Of a stretch of 64,000 nucleotides of DNA, positions 16,548 to 25,415 are shown piece after piece. The stretch is from assembly GCA_003526375.1 (NCBI GenBank), contig DPDG01000027.1:138302-202301 (forward strand), in the 5' to 3' direction. Position 1 is the first letter of the stretch. Each line of letters opens with the position of its first letter. The notes beneath the pieces are model-generated. The model made no database searches, was not told where the DNA came from, and saw nothing but the letters and a program-made list of their open reading frames with translations. Origin of the DNA: Lentisphaeria bacterium. GTDB taxonomy: Bacteria; Verrucomicrobiota; Lentisphaeria; Victivallales; UBA1829. The translations under genes and the position numbers were made by a program.

Positions 16548-17759
16548 ATGTATAAAAGTATCGTATGCCGTTATCATGAAATAGCGACCAAGGGACATAA
16601 CCGTTCGATGTTTGAAAATAAGCTTATTGCAAATATGCGGATTTTATGTGAGTATGATGGAATTGCAGGACTGGTTTTTCAACGTATCCGCGGGCGTATT
16701 TTCATTAGAAAACTGAAAAACGGCATTTTTTCTTCCGGGGAGCTGGAAAAGGTGAAAGATGTGCTCTCCAGAAGTTTCGGTCTGGAATCTTTTTCTCCGG
16801 TGATTGAATGTGAACCTGATATCAATCGGATTCTGGATGTCATCGGGGAAAGTGCAAAGGAAACCTTTGAAGAAAAATTGAAAACATGCAGCGTTGTTCA
16901 ATTCAGAACCCGTGCAAGACGCAGTGACAAAACTTTTCCGCTGCGTTCCAAAGAGATTGAGATCGAAGCCGCCACGCGGCTCCAGGAAATTTTCGGAGAA
17001 AAAATTAAAGTGAATCTGGATCATCCTGAAGTTTCAATCGGTGTTGAAGTCAGGGATAAAATTGCACTCGTTTACTATGAAACATTCAAAGGTCCCGGCG
17101 GACTTCCGGTAGGCACAAATTCTCACGTTCTGGCGCTTCTTTCCGGCGGGATTGATTCCCCTGTTGCGTGTCATATGACTATGAAGCGCGGCTGTCATGT
17201 GGATTTTCTGACCTTCCACAGCTTTCCCTATACGCCCATGGAGTCCGTGGATAAAGTCAAACGCCTTGCTTCCGTCCTGAACCGGTATCAGAAAAAAGGA
17301 CGTCTCTATTCATGTAATATTTCGGAGCTTCAAAAACTGATCCGCGACAATTGCAACCCGCGTTACCGGACAATTCTCTACCGCCGGCAGATGATGCGGA
17401 TCGCGGAAAAAATCTGCCGATTCCAGAAATTGAATGCAATTGTTACCGGAGAATCCGTCGGCCAGGTTGCCAGCCAGACCATTGTAAATCTTTCGATCAT
17501 CAATGACGCCACACGTATGCTGATTTTGCGTCCGCTGGCAGGGCTGGATAAATTGGAATCCATTGAACGTGCTGAAAAGATAGGAACTTACAATATCTCT
17601 ATTGAAGCGCTGCCGGACAGTTGTACCGTATTTGCGCCGCCCTCCCCTGCGGTAGCCGCAAAATTTTATCTGGTGGAGGAGGAAGAAAAAAAGATTCCTG
17701 ATCTGGAAGAAGAATTGGAAAAAGCGTTTCGTTCGATTGAAAAATACGAGGATCTTTAA
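16548..17759 (+). CDS. thiI: tRNA 4-thiouridine synthase ThiI, short form
   Basis: A 403-residue enzyme that adds sulphur to U8 of tRNA, and in some species supports thiazole synthesis. Order: N-terminal ferredoxin-like and THUMP domains (residues about 1-170), then a PP-loop adenylation domain with LLSGGIDSPVACH at about 199-211. TGESVGQVASQTI and ALPDSCTVFAPPSPA give the later conserved strands, including the active cysteine. The C-terminal rhodanese domain of the long E. coli form is absent, as in Bacillus-type ThiI. It is probably in one transcript with recF. RBS AAAGAGG precedes the ATG. Confidence 0.94.
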   Translation: MYKSIVCRYHEIATKGHNRSMFENKLIANMRILCEYDGIAGLVFQRIRGRIFIRKLKNGIFSSGELEKVKDVLSRSFGLESFSPVIECEPDINRILDVIGESAKETFEEKLKTCSVVQFRTRARRSDKTFPLRSKEIEIEAATRLQEIFGEKIKVNLDHPEVSIGVEVRDKIALVYYETFKGPGGLPVGTNSHVLALLSGGIDSPVACHMTMKRGCHVDFLTFHSFPYTPMESVDKVKRLASVLNRYQKKGRLYSCNISELQKLIRDNCNPRYRTILYRRQMMRIAEKICRFQKLNAIVTGESVGQVASQTIVNLSIINDATRMLILRPLAGLDKLESIERAEKIGTYNISIEALPDSCTVFAPPSPAVAAKFYLVEEEEKKIPDLEEELEKAFRSIEKYEDL

Positions 17760-17812
17760 TATATTGTCGGATCAGTCAAAATTTCAACGTTCAAAATAAA
17801 AGGGAGTGTTTC

Positions 17813-19162
17813 ATGAACGCGAATAAAATACTTGATGATTTGAGTTGTAAACTGGACAGTTTCAATCCTGCTGAAAGGAAGAATGCCTTGGAGGAATTCA
17901 AAAAGGCATTTGTCACTGCGGGAGAATCTTTTGTCTGTGAAAAAAATGACAATAATATGCATTGCCATACCTTTTTTTCATTTAACGGTTACGGATATTC
18001 TCCGACTCATGTGGCATGTTGGGCAAAGGCGGAGCGTCTGTTTTCCGCCGGACTGATTGATTTTGACGTTCTCGACGGAGTGGATGAGTTTCTCGCTGCC
18101 GCCCGCGAGCTTGATCTCCGCGCCTCCTGCGGTGTGGAATCCCGTGTCGTTGTCAAGGAAATGCTGGACAAGGTAATCAATTCACCGGGAGAACCGGGGA
18201 TTGCATACCATCTCGGAGTGGGTTTCACAACGTCCGGAATCCCCGTGGAGCAGCGGAAATATCTGGATGCCATGAAAGCCGCTGCGAATGCAAGAACCCG
18301 CGGCATTGTGGAAAAAGTGAATCCGGTGCTTTCCCCGCTGGAACTGGATTTTGAAAAAGATGTCCTGACTTTGACCCCCGGAGGAAATGCAACGGAGCGC
18401 CATGTCTGTATGGCATACGCTGAAAAGGTGGTGAAACTTTTTAATACTCCCGTCAAATTGGCAGGCTTTTGGGCGTCAAAACTCGGAATGACGGAAGAAG
18501 AAGCCTTGAAATTGATTCAGAACTCCGTCAAATTGCAAGGTGTGATCCGTTCCAAGATGATGAAATCCGGCGGTCCGGGTTATGTAAAACCCGATCCGTC
18601 ATCTTTTCCGTCACTTGAAGCCATGAACCGGTTTACAATCAAATCGGGAGCCATTCCAAGTATTGCGTGGCTGAACGGAGATTCCGATGGAGAAGCAGAT
18701 CCTGATGCGCTGCTTGATCTTCATGAATCCTATGGTGCGGCAATGTTCAATCTGATACCCGACCGCAACTGGAATTTTGGCGATCCTGCCGTTAAAGCTG
18801 CAAAGGTGGCTAACATGGATAAAATCATTGCAAGCTGTCTGAAGCGTGATATGCCGGTTTTCTGCGGTACGGAAATGAATGCCGCCGGACAGAAACTGGT
18901 GGATACTTTTGCAGAACCTGCACTTGCCAGACATCTGAAAAATTTTGTGGACGGAGCCGCCATTCTGAATGCCCATACCATTCTTTCAAAATTCGGCCTC
19001 GGTTTTCTGAGTGACTGGTCAAAGGGAACTTTCGGTGGAAACAAAGCTGTCAGAAATGATTTCTATATCCGCTTCGGCAGAGCTGCACATCCGTCAATTA
19101 CAGATAAAATGACGGGTATAGATGCAAATGCGAAACTGTCTGATATTGAAAAATTTATCTGA
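17813..19162 (+). CDS. PHP-domain metal-dependent hydrolase-like protein
   Basis: A 449-residue cytoplasmic protein with a PHP-type metal site. The first motif MHCHTFFSFNGYGYSP (residues 46-61) gives the His-x-His, CGVESRV (about 106-112) gives a typical Glu, and later FCGTEMNAAG (about 350) and LNAHTIL (about 387) add further His and Glu candidates. It is longer than histidinol phosphatase and carries an all-helical insert in the middle (about 130-260). Proteins of this family are phosphoesterases or nucleases, and the substrate here is unknown. It follows thiI at 53 bases with a GGGAG ribosome site and ends at a terminator. Confidence 0.75.
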   Translation: MNANKILDDLSCKLDSFNPAERKNALEEFKKAFVTAGESFVCEKNDNNMHCHTFFSFNGYGYSPTHVACWAKAERLFSAGLIDFDVLDGVDEFLAAARELDLRASCGVESRVVVKEMLDKVINSPGEPGIAYHLGVGFTTSGIPVEQRKYLDAMKAAANARTRGIVEKVNPVLSPLELDFEKDVLTLTPGGNATERHVCMAYAEKVVKLFNTPVKLAGFWASKLGMTEEEALKLIQNSVKLQGVIRSKMMKSGGPGYVKPDPSSFPSLEAMNRFTIKSGAIPSIAWLNGDSDGEADPDALLDLHESYGAAMFNLIPDRNWNFGDPAVKAAKVANMDKIIASCLKRDMPVFCGTEMNAAGQKLVDTFAEPALARHLKNFVDGAAILNAHTILSKFGLGFLSDWSKGTFGGNKAVRNDFYIRFGRAAHPSITDKMTGIDANAKLSDIEKFI

Positions 19163-19196
19163 ATGACGAAAAAATGACGGATCTATGAAAAAATGG

Positions 19197-19230
19197 GCAG
19201 AGCGTTGAAACACCTCTGCTTTTTTATTTT
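19197..19230 (+). terminator. rho-independent terminator after the PHP-domain gene
   Basis: GCAGAG (19197-19202) pairs with CTCTGC (19214-19219) across an 11-base loop, followed directly by TTTTTTATTTT. It closes the dnaN-recF-thiI-PHP run. Confidence 0.88.
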
Positions 19231-19279
19231 GGAAAGTAAAAATAACAAGGCTTTATTTTCTTGATTCCGCAATGAAGAC

Positions 19280-19295
19280 AATACAACCTTGTATT
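19280..19295. promoter_or_regulatory. inverted repeat, possible operator
   Basis: AATACAA and TTGTATT flank a central CC, giving 7-base perfect arms. It sits about 90 bases upstream of the -35 of the following LacI-type gene. It has the size of a dimeric regulator site, but no T-run or gene end is close by. Confidence 0.4.
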
Positions 19296-19382
19296 TTGCA
19301 GGAGTTATCTGCCATTTTTAAAAGGCAAGCTGGTCCGATATAATTTTTAAGAAAGAAAATTCCGATTTTTTTCATTTTGCTA

Positions 19383-19410
19383 TTGACAAAACAGAATTTT
19401 TCATTATAAT
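19383..19410 (+). promoter_or_regulatory. strong sigma-70 promoter of the first LacI-type regulator
   Basis: Consensus -35 TTGACA (19383-19388) and consensus -10 TATAAT (19405-19410) are separated by 16 bases. The start codon is 39 bases downstream of the -10. Confidence 0.85.
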
Positions 19411-19415
19411 TATAG

Positions 19416-19427
19416 TTAATCGAGTAA
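19416..19427. promoter_or_regulatory. LacI-type operator next to the promoter
   Basis: TTAATCGAGTAA is a 12-base near-palindrome (10 of 12 positions) centred on TCGA, the CpG-centred shape typical of LacI-family sites. It begins 6 bases after the -10 element, where a bound repressor would block transcription, so autorepression by the gene it precedes is likely. Confidence 0.55.
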
Positions 19428-19448
19428 TCATAAAAGGAGAATCCAGGG

Positions 19449-20420
19449 ATGGCGGTAACAATGAAAGATATTGCGGAACGGGCAGGAGTATCGCGCCCGG
19501 TAGTCTGTGCCGTTCTTGGAGGAAAGTCAACCTGCCGGGTTTCCGATGAAAAGAAACAGCGCATTCTTGAACTGGTGAAGGAACTTGGTTTTCAACCTAA
19601 CTTACAAGCACAGCGCCTGCGCTCCGGGAAAACCAGAACGGTAGGGATTCTTTTTGCAAGTTTCCGCGACCGGATCATCGGCGACGTCATGATGGAACTT
19701 TACCGGCGTCTTCTGAAATCCGGTTATACCAGTATTTTTGCGATCTGGGAGAAAGCTTCGGAAATCGAGCAGGCATATAAGAATGTAATCCGTAATCAGG
19801 TGGACGGCATCATAACCTGTGATTATCACCCGGAATGGATTCAGGAAAAGATTCCGGTTGTCGTCTATGGGAAGCAGTATCCTGAAACAGACTGCATTTC
19901 AATTGATTACAGCACTGCGTTTTCGGAAGCGGCGGAATATCTGTGTTCGCTTGGTCACAGCCGTTTCGGGTATATCGGGTGTCATGGAGAGCGTTATGAA
20001 AATTATGCCGCCGTCATGGATAAATACGGTCTTGCGGACAGCGATTATGTTTTCGACGGGATGGGATATCCTGAAAACGGAATCAAGGGAATGCAATTTT
20101 TCCTGCGGATGGAAAAACCGCCGACCGCAATTTTCTGTCATAACGATTCCGTTGCGCTTTCCGCAATGGCGGAGGCACAGCGCAACGGGCTTGAAATCGG
20201 TTCCGATATTTCAATTATTGGAATAGACAATACTTTGGAATCCGGTTTCTCGTATCCGGCTTTGACGACGATCGACACTTTTATCGGACAGAAAGCCGGC
20301 ATCATGGTGGATTTGCTTCTGGAACGCTTCGGAGCTCCTGAAAAGAAGGCGGTATCATTGACTTTGAAATCCAAACTGATCATACGAAAATCTTGCGGTC
20401 CGGCAAGAGAAAGGACGTAA
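19449..20420 (+). CDS. LacI family transcriptional regulator (cassette 1)
   Basis: A 323-residue regulator. Residues 4-50 are the helix-turn-helix and hinge (MKDIAERAGVSRPVVCAVLGG, then LQAQRLRSGKTRTVGILFA). Residues about 58-320 are a periplasmic-binding-protein-like sensor domain (FGYIGCHGERYE, FCHNDSVALSAM, ISIIGIDN). It normally binds a sugar or sugar derivative. RBS AAAGGAG. It is transcribed into a pseudopilin gene 2 bases downstream and then a large secreted enzyme, an order seen again at 44968 (minus) and 57833. A CpG-centred near-palindrome directly downstream of its promoter suggests autoregulation. Confidence 0.95.
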   Translation: MAVTMKDIAERAGVSRPVVCAVLGGKSTCRVSDEKKQRILELVKELGFQPNLQAQRLRSGKTRTVGILFASFRDRIIGDVMMELYRRLLKSGYTSIFAIWEKASEIEQAYKNVIRNQVDGIITCDYHPEWIQEKIPVVVYGKQYPETDCISIDYSTAFSEAAEYLCSLGHSRFGYIGCHGERYENYAAVMDKYGLADSDYVFDGMGYPENGIKGMQFFLRMEKPPTAIFCHNDSVALSAMAEAQRNGLEIGSDISIIGIDNTLESGFSYPALTTIDTFIGQKAGIMVDLLLERFGAPEKKAVSLTLKSKLIIRKSCGPARERT

Positions 20421-20422
20421 TT

Positions 20423-21178
20423 ATGAGATGGCATGAAAATACTGAAGTTGCCGACACCAAAGAGAAATCTCTCTTTCTGCCGTCAACCTGTGAATCGGCT
20501 TGTTTTACCTTGATAGAGCTTCTCATCGTAATTGCAATCATAGCAATTTTAGCCTCAATGCTTCTGCCTGCCTTGAATAAGGCAAGGGAATCGGTGAACA
20601 GAATTGAGTGCATGAACAGACAGCGTCAGATCGGACTTGCCCTTATGGATTATGCGGGAGATTATAAAACATTACCGATCGGCAGTTGGAACGACGGTTC
20701 AAACAATATTTACTGGCAGAGTTCCATTCTCAAAATTTTGGACTCGAAAAGCAGTATAGCCGCATCTTCAAAAGCGTTTCGCTGTCCCGCCGACCAAAGA
20801 AAAAACAAATATTTTCTTTCTTTTGCAATTAACGGTCATCTTCTGCCCGGTTTTTCTTTCGGTTCCGGGACGTTTTCCAGAGAATCTGCAAATATTCTTA
20901 AATTGAAGAAGTCTTCAAGAACTGCATTGCTGGTCGATGGAACCGATGGCGACAGCGGGGCAAGTGTCTTTACGGCAAACTCAAGTGGTTTAGCCTGTAT
21001 GACCGTCGGCAGCAGTATCTACCGCCTTGCCATGTTCCATAATCTCGGGGCAAATCTGATTTATGCCGACCTCCACGGGGAATACCATAAACTGCCTACT
21101 GCGATCGGATCCGTCGTCCCGCCTGAAATTATCCACAGAGTCAAACCTTCCGGCGGTCAATGGATTTATGCGGAATAA
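20423..21178 (+). CDS. prepilin-type (H-X9-D) pseudopilin-like protein (cassette 1)
   Basis: A 251-residue protein with a 27-residue leader ending in a type IV prepilin/type II pseudopilin signal: the cleavage-methylation core FTLIELLIVIAIIAIL starts at about residue 28, with Cys rather than Gly just before it. The hydrophobic helix continues into ASMLLPALNKARE. Near the C-terminus, HNLGANLIYADL gives the H-X9-D pattern, though the usual following Gly is Leu. Such proteins are very numerous in Lentisphaerae and relatives; their job is unknown. ATG 20423 follows AAGGA and lies 2 bases past the regulator gene. No secretion ATPase or peptidase is nearby. Confidence 0.9.
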   Translation: MRWHENTEVADTKEKSLFLPSTCESACFTLIELLIVIAIIAILASMLLPALNKARESVNRIECMNRQRQIGLALMDYAGDYKTLPIGSWNDGSNNIYWQSSILKILDSKSSIAASSKAFRCPADQRKNKYFLSFAINGHLLPGFSFGSGTFSRESANILKLKKSSRTALLVDGTDGDSGASVFTANSSGLACMTVGSSIYRLAMFHNLGANLIYADLHGEYHKLPTAIGSVVPPEIIHRVKPSGGQWIYAE

Positions 21179-21216
21179 AGTTGATATTTTACTATAAATT
21201 ATAGAAAGGAATTGTT

Positions 21217-24099
21217 ATGATCAAAAAACTTTTGACGGGTTTCCTTACGGGGAGCGTGGTATTTTCTCTTTCCGCTCTGGACATTGTGACAGACGGCATT
21301 GCCCGGATTGAACTGGAATCCGGGACAGCATTGCCTGAAAAGACAGCAGTCAATGAATTCAAGCGCATCATAAAAGCTGTTACCGGATCGGAGATCGGTA
21401 ACGGCAAAGCGCCGAATAAACTGGTGATCGGGACTCCCGAAACAAATCCGGCGATTGCAAAGGAAGCCGTATTCCTCGGACTTGATAAAAAACAGGATAC
21501 AGATGTTTTTGCACTCAAGACAAAAGGGAATATCATCTATGCCGCCGGAAACAATCCACGCTCTGCAATGTTCGCCGTGTTCGAGCTCCTGGAACAGCTC
21601 GGATGCCGATGGTTCTGGCCCGGCAAAGACGGGGAATATCTTCCTGCGGCGACAAAAAATCTGTCTGTCGGCGATCTCAATATCAACAGCCGGGCGGCGT
21701 TTGCACACCGGCACTTGATGTCACATCCGAATAAGGACAAGGAGCTGTTTTTCGCACACAATAAAATGAATCCGATGGGCAATTCCCCGGCATACGGTTT
21801 TTCCACCAGTTGGGGCGGGCATTCTTTCAACTGGATTTTTCCGGAAGACTGCAAAACCATTGACGAATATTTCAAAAAATACCCGGAACAATTTGCACTG
21901 AACAACGGCATCCGCGTCATCAACCAGCATTGTTATACGAACCCGGATACAGTTAAAACGTTTCTGAACTGGATCGACAATTTCTGGAAAAATCATCCTG
22001 AAATCGAATATCTGACACTTTCCGCACGCGATACGCCGATCTACTGTAAATGTCCGGACTGTTCCAAGTATGATTCCTCCACACTCTATTTTCAGTTTGT
22101 GAAAAAATTGATTGAGGAAACGGCGAAAAAACACCCGGGCAAAAAATATAACACGATCGCTTATTCCTTTTACCTGAATGTCCCGAAGATCAAATTGCCG
22201 GCGGATAACCTGAATATGTCCTACTGCATGTATAACCGCTGCTATAAACACAAGTTTTCCGATCAGAGCTGTCCGGTGAATCCGCGCGCACTGAAAGCAG
22301 TCGGGGAGTGGCGCAGGGCTGGAATCAATCCCGCAATTTACGGATATCACTTTGACATTTTCGGCGGCGATCCTGTCCTTACTCCGATCACTCCGATTGT
22401 TGCCGAAGAACTGCGCTGGGCGAAACGACTCGGAATCAATTACTGGGCGACGGAATATCATGCGGGATTCAATCTGAAAAAGCCGCTTCAGGACAGCCGC
22501 CCGTTCGTAAACCGTTTTCCCGCGTATGCCATTGCAAAACTGCTCTGGAACCCCGGACTGGATGAAAAAGCGCTCCTTTCCGAATTCTGCAAGTATACTT
22601 TTGGAAACGGAGCAGGGGAAATGGAACAGTATTATACGCTGATGCAGGAAGCATGGCAGAAAGACGGGCACGCCTCCTATTATTTCAGCAATCCCGCATC
22701 GCAGGTGGACAATGTCATATCCAGAGAATTGATTGCGAAGATCGATCCTCTGTTTGAATCCGCACTGAAGAAGACGGAAAAAGATCCGCGCGCACAGCGT
22801 TTGGTCAAAGCCGATTTTGAGGGATGGAAACGCTGGCGTGACTTGAAACTTTCCCGCGACAACTGGCAGGAAATCGCAAAAGGCAATATGGCGGACCGTC
22901 TTGATTATTTGAAAAACGCGAAACCCGGCGAAGTTCTCTATTCCGCCGATCTGACAAAGAAACCGGAGGGATTCATGGAAACCTGCTCCGTTGAAAAGGA
23001 TGCGGACGGAACACCGTATATTGCCTATCGTCCGCAGAGAAATGCGAAAGGGCAGCTTGCGCACGACGGTTTTCTCTACGGTAATCATCCGCGTATTTTC
23101 GGACGCCCCTGCAACTGGATCAACTATGAACTTTCTTTCCGGTTCCGCTTTCCCGGCAATCAGACGAAAAATGGAATTTTTGTAAAAGTCCGCGCCGGCG
23201 GAGAACGTTTCGGAGAGGATTTTTATGCCCTCGACGTTTCGATCAACAAACGGTGGATTACCGGCAGCTACCGGTTGAAAGCAGGAAATAAAGAGGTTCC
23301 GATCGCGAGGAAAAGACTGAATGAGGAACTTGCGGAAGGCTGGCACAAGGCGGAAATCCGGGCAGTGGACAACTGGTTGATGGTAAAAATTGACGGACAG
23401 CTCATGTTTGAGGGAAAAGCGCCGATCGGCAGGGGCATAATCAATCTGTGCAGTTACCAGCCTGTCGATGTCGCGGATATTGCGGTTCACGAAATTCCCT
23501 CGCCGTCTCTGGCGGAACGCTGGCACATCAAGGTTCCGCTTGTGACGACCGCCCCTGCTCTCGACGGCAAAGGAACGGACCCTGTCTGGAAGCAGGGCTG
23601 TCAAATCCGTTCCTTCATGAACAGAGGCCCTGTGAAGCCGAAAACGGAAGCCGTTGTCCTCCGCACAGACAAGGCTCTTTACATCAAAGTCGACTGTTAC
23701 GGAGAGATGGAAAAAGTCAGGACGAATCAGATGGAACGCGATGACGACCAGTGGAAAGATGACTGTATTGAACTCTCCATTGACCCGAACAACACCCGTA
23801 CGGATTATTTCTATCTGGTGACGAATTCGGCAGGGGTGCCTTATGATGCGCTTGCTTCCATCGGCATGAACATCAATAAGGCATGGAACGGCAAATGGAA
23901 AACCGCCGCTTCCAGATCGGCGGAAAAATGGACGGTTGAGTTTGAACTGCCTTTTAAAACCTTCGGAGAGCCGAAACCCGGCGTAAACTGGCTGATCGGG
24001 CTGAACCGTTCCGGGGAAAATATCCGTCAAAGCTGGACTGACGGCTCTTATCACAGTCCCAACAGCTTCCGGACAGTTCAAATGACGGAGGAAAAATAA
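21217..24099 (+). CDS. secreted DUF4838 protein, probable glycoside hydrolase with CBM9-like domain
   Basis: A 960-residue secreted protein. Residues 1-20 form a signal peptide (LSALD cleavage region). The N-terminal part (about 25-150) resembles the alpha-glucuronidase-like GH67 N-domain: INKLVIG-type strands, then AAGNNPRSAMFAVFELLEQLGCRWFWPG. The central DUF4838 region (about 155-560) includes SARDTPIYCKCPDCSKYD, a Cys-rich metal-like knuckle. A lectin-like stretch follows (about 600-760), and the last about 190 residues (from 770) look like a CBM9/DOMON sugar-binding domain. The family is assumed to act on complex glycans; the catalytic residues are not assigned here. Ribosome site AGAAAGGA. 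Confidence 0.88.
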   Translation: MIKKLLTGFLTGSVVFSLSALDIVTDGIARIELESGTALPEKTAVNEFKRIIKAVTGSEIGNGKAPNKLVIGTPETNPAIAKEAVFLGLDKKQDTDVFALKTKGNIIYAAGNNPRSAMFAVFELLEQLGCRWFWPGKDGEYLPAATKNLSVGDLNINSRAAFAHRHLMSHPNKDKELFFAHNKMNPMGNSPAYGFSTSWGGHSFNWIFPEDCKTIDEYFKKYPEQFALNNGIRVINQHCYTNPDTVKTFLNWIDNFWKNHPEIEYLTLSARDTPIYCKCPDCSKYDSSTLYFQFVKKLIEETAKKHPGKKYNTIAYSFYLNVPKIKLPADNLNMSYCMYNRCYKHKFSDQSCPVNPRALKAVGEWRRAGINPAIYGYHFDIFGGDPVLTPITPIVAEELRWAKRLGINYWATEYHAGFNLKKPLQDSRPFVNRFPAYAIAKLLWNPGLDEKALLSEFCKYTFGNGAGEMEQYYTLMQEAWQKDGHASYYFSNPASQVDNVISRELIAKIDPLFESALKKTEKDPRAQRLVKADFEGWKRWRDLKLSRDNWQEIAKGNMADRLDYLKNAKPGEVLYSADLTKKPEGFMETCSVEKDADGTPYIAYRPQRNAKGQLAHDGFLYGNHPRIFGRPCNWINYELSFRFRFPGNQTKNGIFVKVRAGGERFGEDFYALDVSINKRWITGSYRLKAGNKEVPIARKRLNEELAEGWHKAEIRAVDNWLMVKIDGQLMFEGKAPIGRGIINLCSYQPVDVADIAVHEIPSPSLAERWHIKVPLVTTAPALDGKGTDPVWKQGCQIRSFMNRGPVKPKTEAVVLRTDKALYIKVDCYGEMEKVRTNQMERDDDQWKDDCIELSIDPNNTRTDYFYLVTNSAGVPYDALASIGMNINKAWNGKWKTAASRSAEKWTVEFELPFKTFGEPKPGVNWLIGLNRSGENIRQSWTDGSYHSPNSFRTVQMTEEK

Positions 24100-24100
24100 A

Positions 24101-25411
24101 ATGAAACGCCTTTTCGAGTTTGCAGGGTATTCAGTTCCGGATCATTTGAAACTGTTTCAAATGACGGATAATCCGGATGTGCCGGGTTGCCACATCTATA
24201 TGGAGGCACAGATTTTTTCTCCTGACTCGAAAAGGATGGTTCTCCATCGTTCCGCACATCCTCACGGAAGCGATCCGCTGGACCCGGAACATCAATATTT
24301 CCTGTGTGATTTTGAAAATGACGGAACTTTGACGGATTTGACAGATGAATGCGGAGTGACGGCTCCGTCACTTTCTCCCGATGGAAATGTTTTTTATTAT
24401 TTTCTGGATGAACTGAGTTCAAAAGGACGTGTTGTCCTGAAAAAGCTCGATTTGAAAACAGGGAAATGTGAAGAAAGAGGGGTGATTGAATCTGACGGAA
24501 CATTTGCTCCGGCATATTTCTTTTATCCTCTTTCCACAATCTCCTCTGACGGGAAAAGGATTGCCATTGCGACGGGCCTGCGGAAGAAAGACAGTCAGGA
24601 ATGGCCCGAACACGGATTATGGGTCATTGATGTGGAAACAGGAGAGTACCGGCTCATCCTGCACGGAGAGGAGTTCTGTAATCTGCATCTCCAGTACTGC
24701 CGTGCAAAGGAAGAACCTCATGCAATCCTGATTCAGCATAATCACGGAAGCCGTCTGCTGTGTAAAACGGAGGGGGCGAAAAGCGGAATCGGAAAGGGAC
24801 ATGTTGCGGCGCTTGACCCTGACTCGGATTTTGCACTGAGGAAAATCAGGAAGAGCGATGATCCGGATGCGGATAACACGGGATTCGGTCTGGACCTCCA
24901 TATCATTTCCGATGACGGAAGCGGCTGGAAGACTCTGCCCGTCGGACGCGACGGCATTGAATTCTGCCAGGGACACCAGTGCTGGCGTGGTGAATCCACC
25001 CGCGTCATTGCATCGACTCTGCTTTTCGATACACCGCTGACTGCGACTCAGGAACTGGTGGAAATGGAGTCTTTCCCGGGGAACGTACATTGCCGGAACA
25101 ATTCCGCCGGGGGAAAACGGAACATTCTGAGCAGAAAAGTGATTCCCGCACATTTTCTGCACTTTGCAACGGACCGCTCCGGCAGCCGCATCGTCAGCGA
25201 TTATGAGTCCGATGATGGAGAATGGCATCTTTATACCGGAAAACTCGGAGCAATGGGAGATGCCGCGGATTTGCATTTTACGCTGAATCTCGGAAGCCGG
25301 GAAAAAAGCCCCTGGCATCCCCACCCGTTCCTTTCACCGGATGGACGCAAAGCCTTTTTCAATTCCTCCGCATCAGGTCAGTTGCAGGCATATTGCCTTG
25401 AACTCGAATGA
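24101..25411 (+). CDS. oligogalacturonate lyase-like beta-propeller (PL22-type)
   Basis: A 436-residue cytoplasmic protein made of WD40-like PD40 repeats, each about 45-60 residues with the SPDGK-type turn (IFSPDSKRM, SLSPDGNVF, TISSDGKRI, FLSPDGRKAF). Short motifs GHQCW (about 290) and SPWHPHPFLSPDG (about 405-417) resemble those of oligogalacturonate lyases (PL22), which use metal-binding His and Gln. The substrate is inferred to be an unsaturated or acidic oligosaccharide released by the upstream DUF4838 enzyme. It starts one base after that gene's stop behind GGAGG. There is no signal peptide, consistent with intracellular processing. Confidence 0.65.
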   Translation: MKRLFEFAGYSVPDHLKLFQMTDNPDVPGCHIYMEAQIFSPDSKRMVLHRSAHPHGSDPLDPEHQYFLCDFENDGTLTDLTDECGVTAPSLSPDGNVFYYFLDELSSKGRVVLKKLDLKTGKCEERGVIESDGTFAPAYFFYPLSTISSDGKRIAIATGLRKKDSQEWPEHGLWVIDVETGEYRLILHGEEFCNLHLQYCRAKEEPHAILIQHNHGSRLLCKTEGAKSGIGKGHVAALDPDSDFALRKIRKSDDPDADNTGFGLDLHIISDDGSGWKTLPVGRDGIEFCQGHQCWRGESTRVIASTLLFDTPLTATQELVEMESFPGNVHCRNNSAGGKRNILSRKVIPAHFLHFATDRSGSRIVSDYESDDGEWHLYTGKLGAMGDAADLHFTLNLGSREKSPWHPHPFLSPDGRKAFFNSSASGQLQAYCLELE

Positions 25412-25415
25412 AATA

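Noticed and set aside
21721..24081. Long open frame of nearly 790 codons on the strand opposite to the DUF4838 gene
   Set aside because: It follows from codon bias of the gene on the plus strand. The translation is rich in Arg, His and Phe, has no domain and no ribosome site, and the plus-strand product is clearly a real protein.
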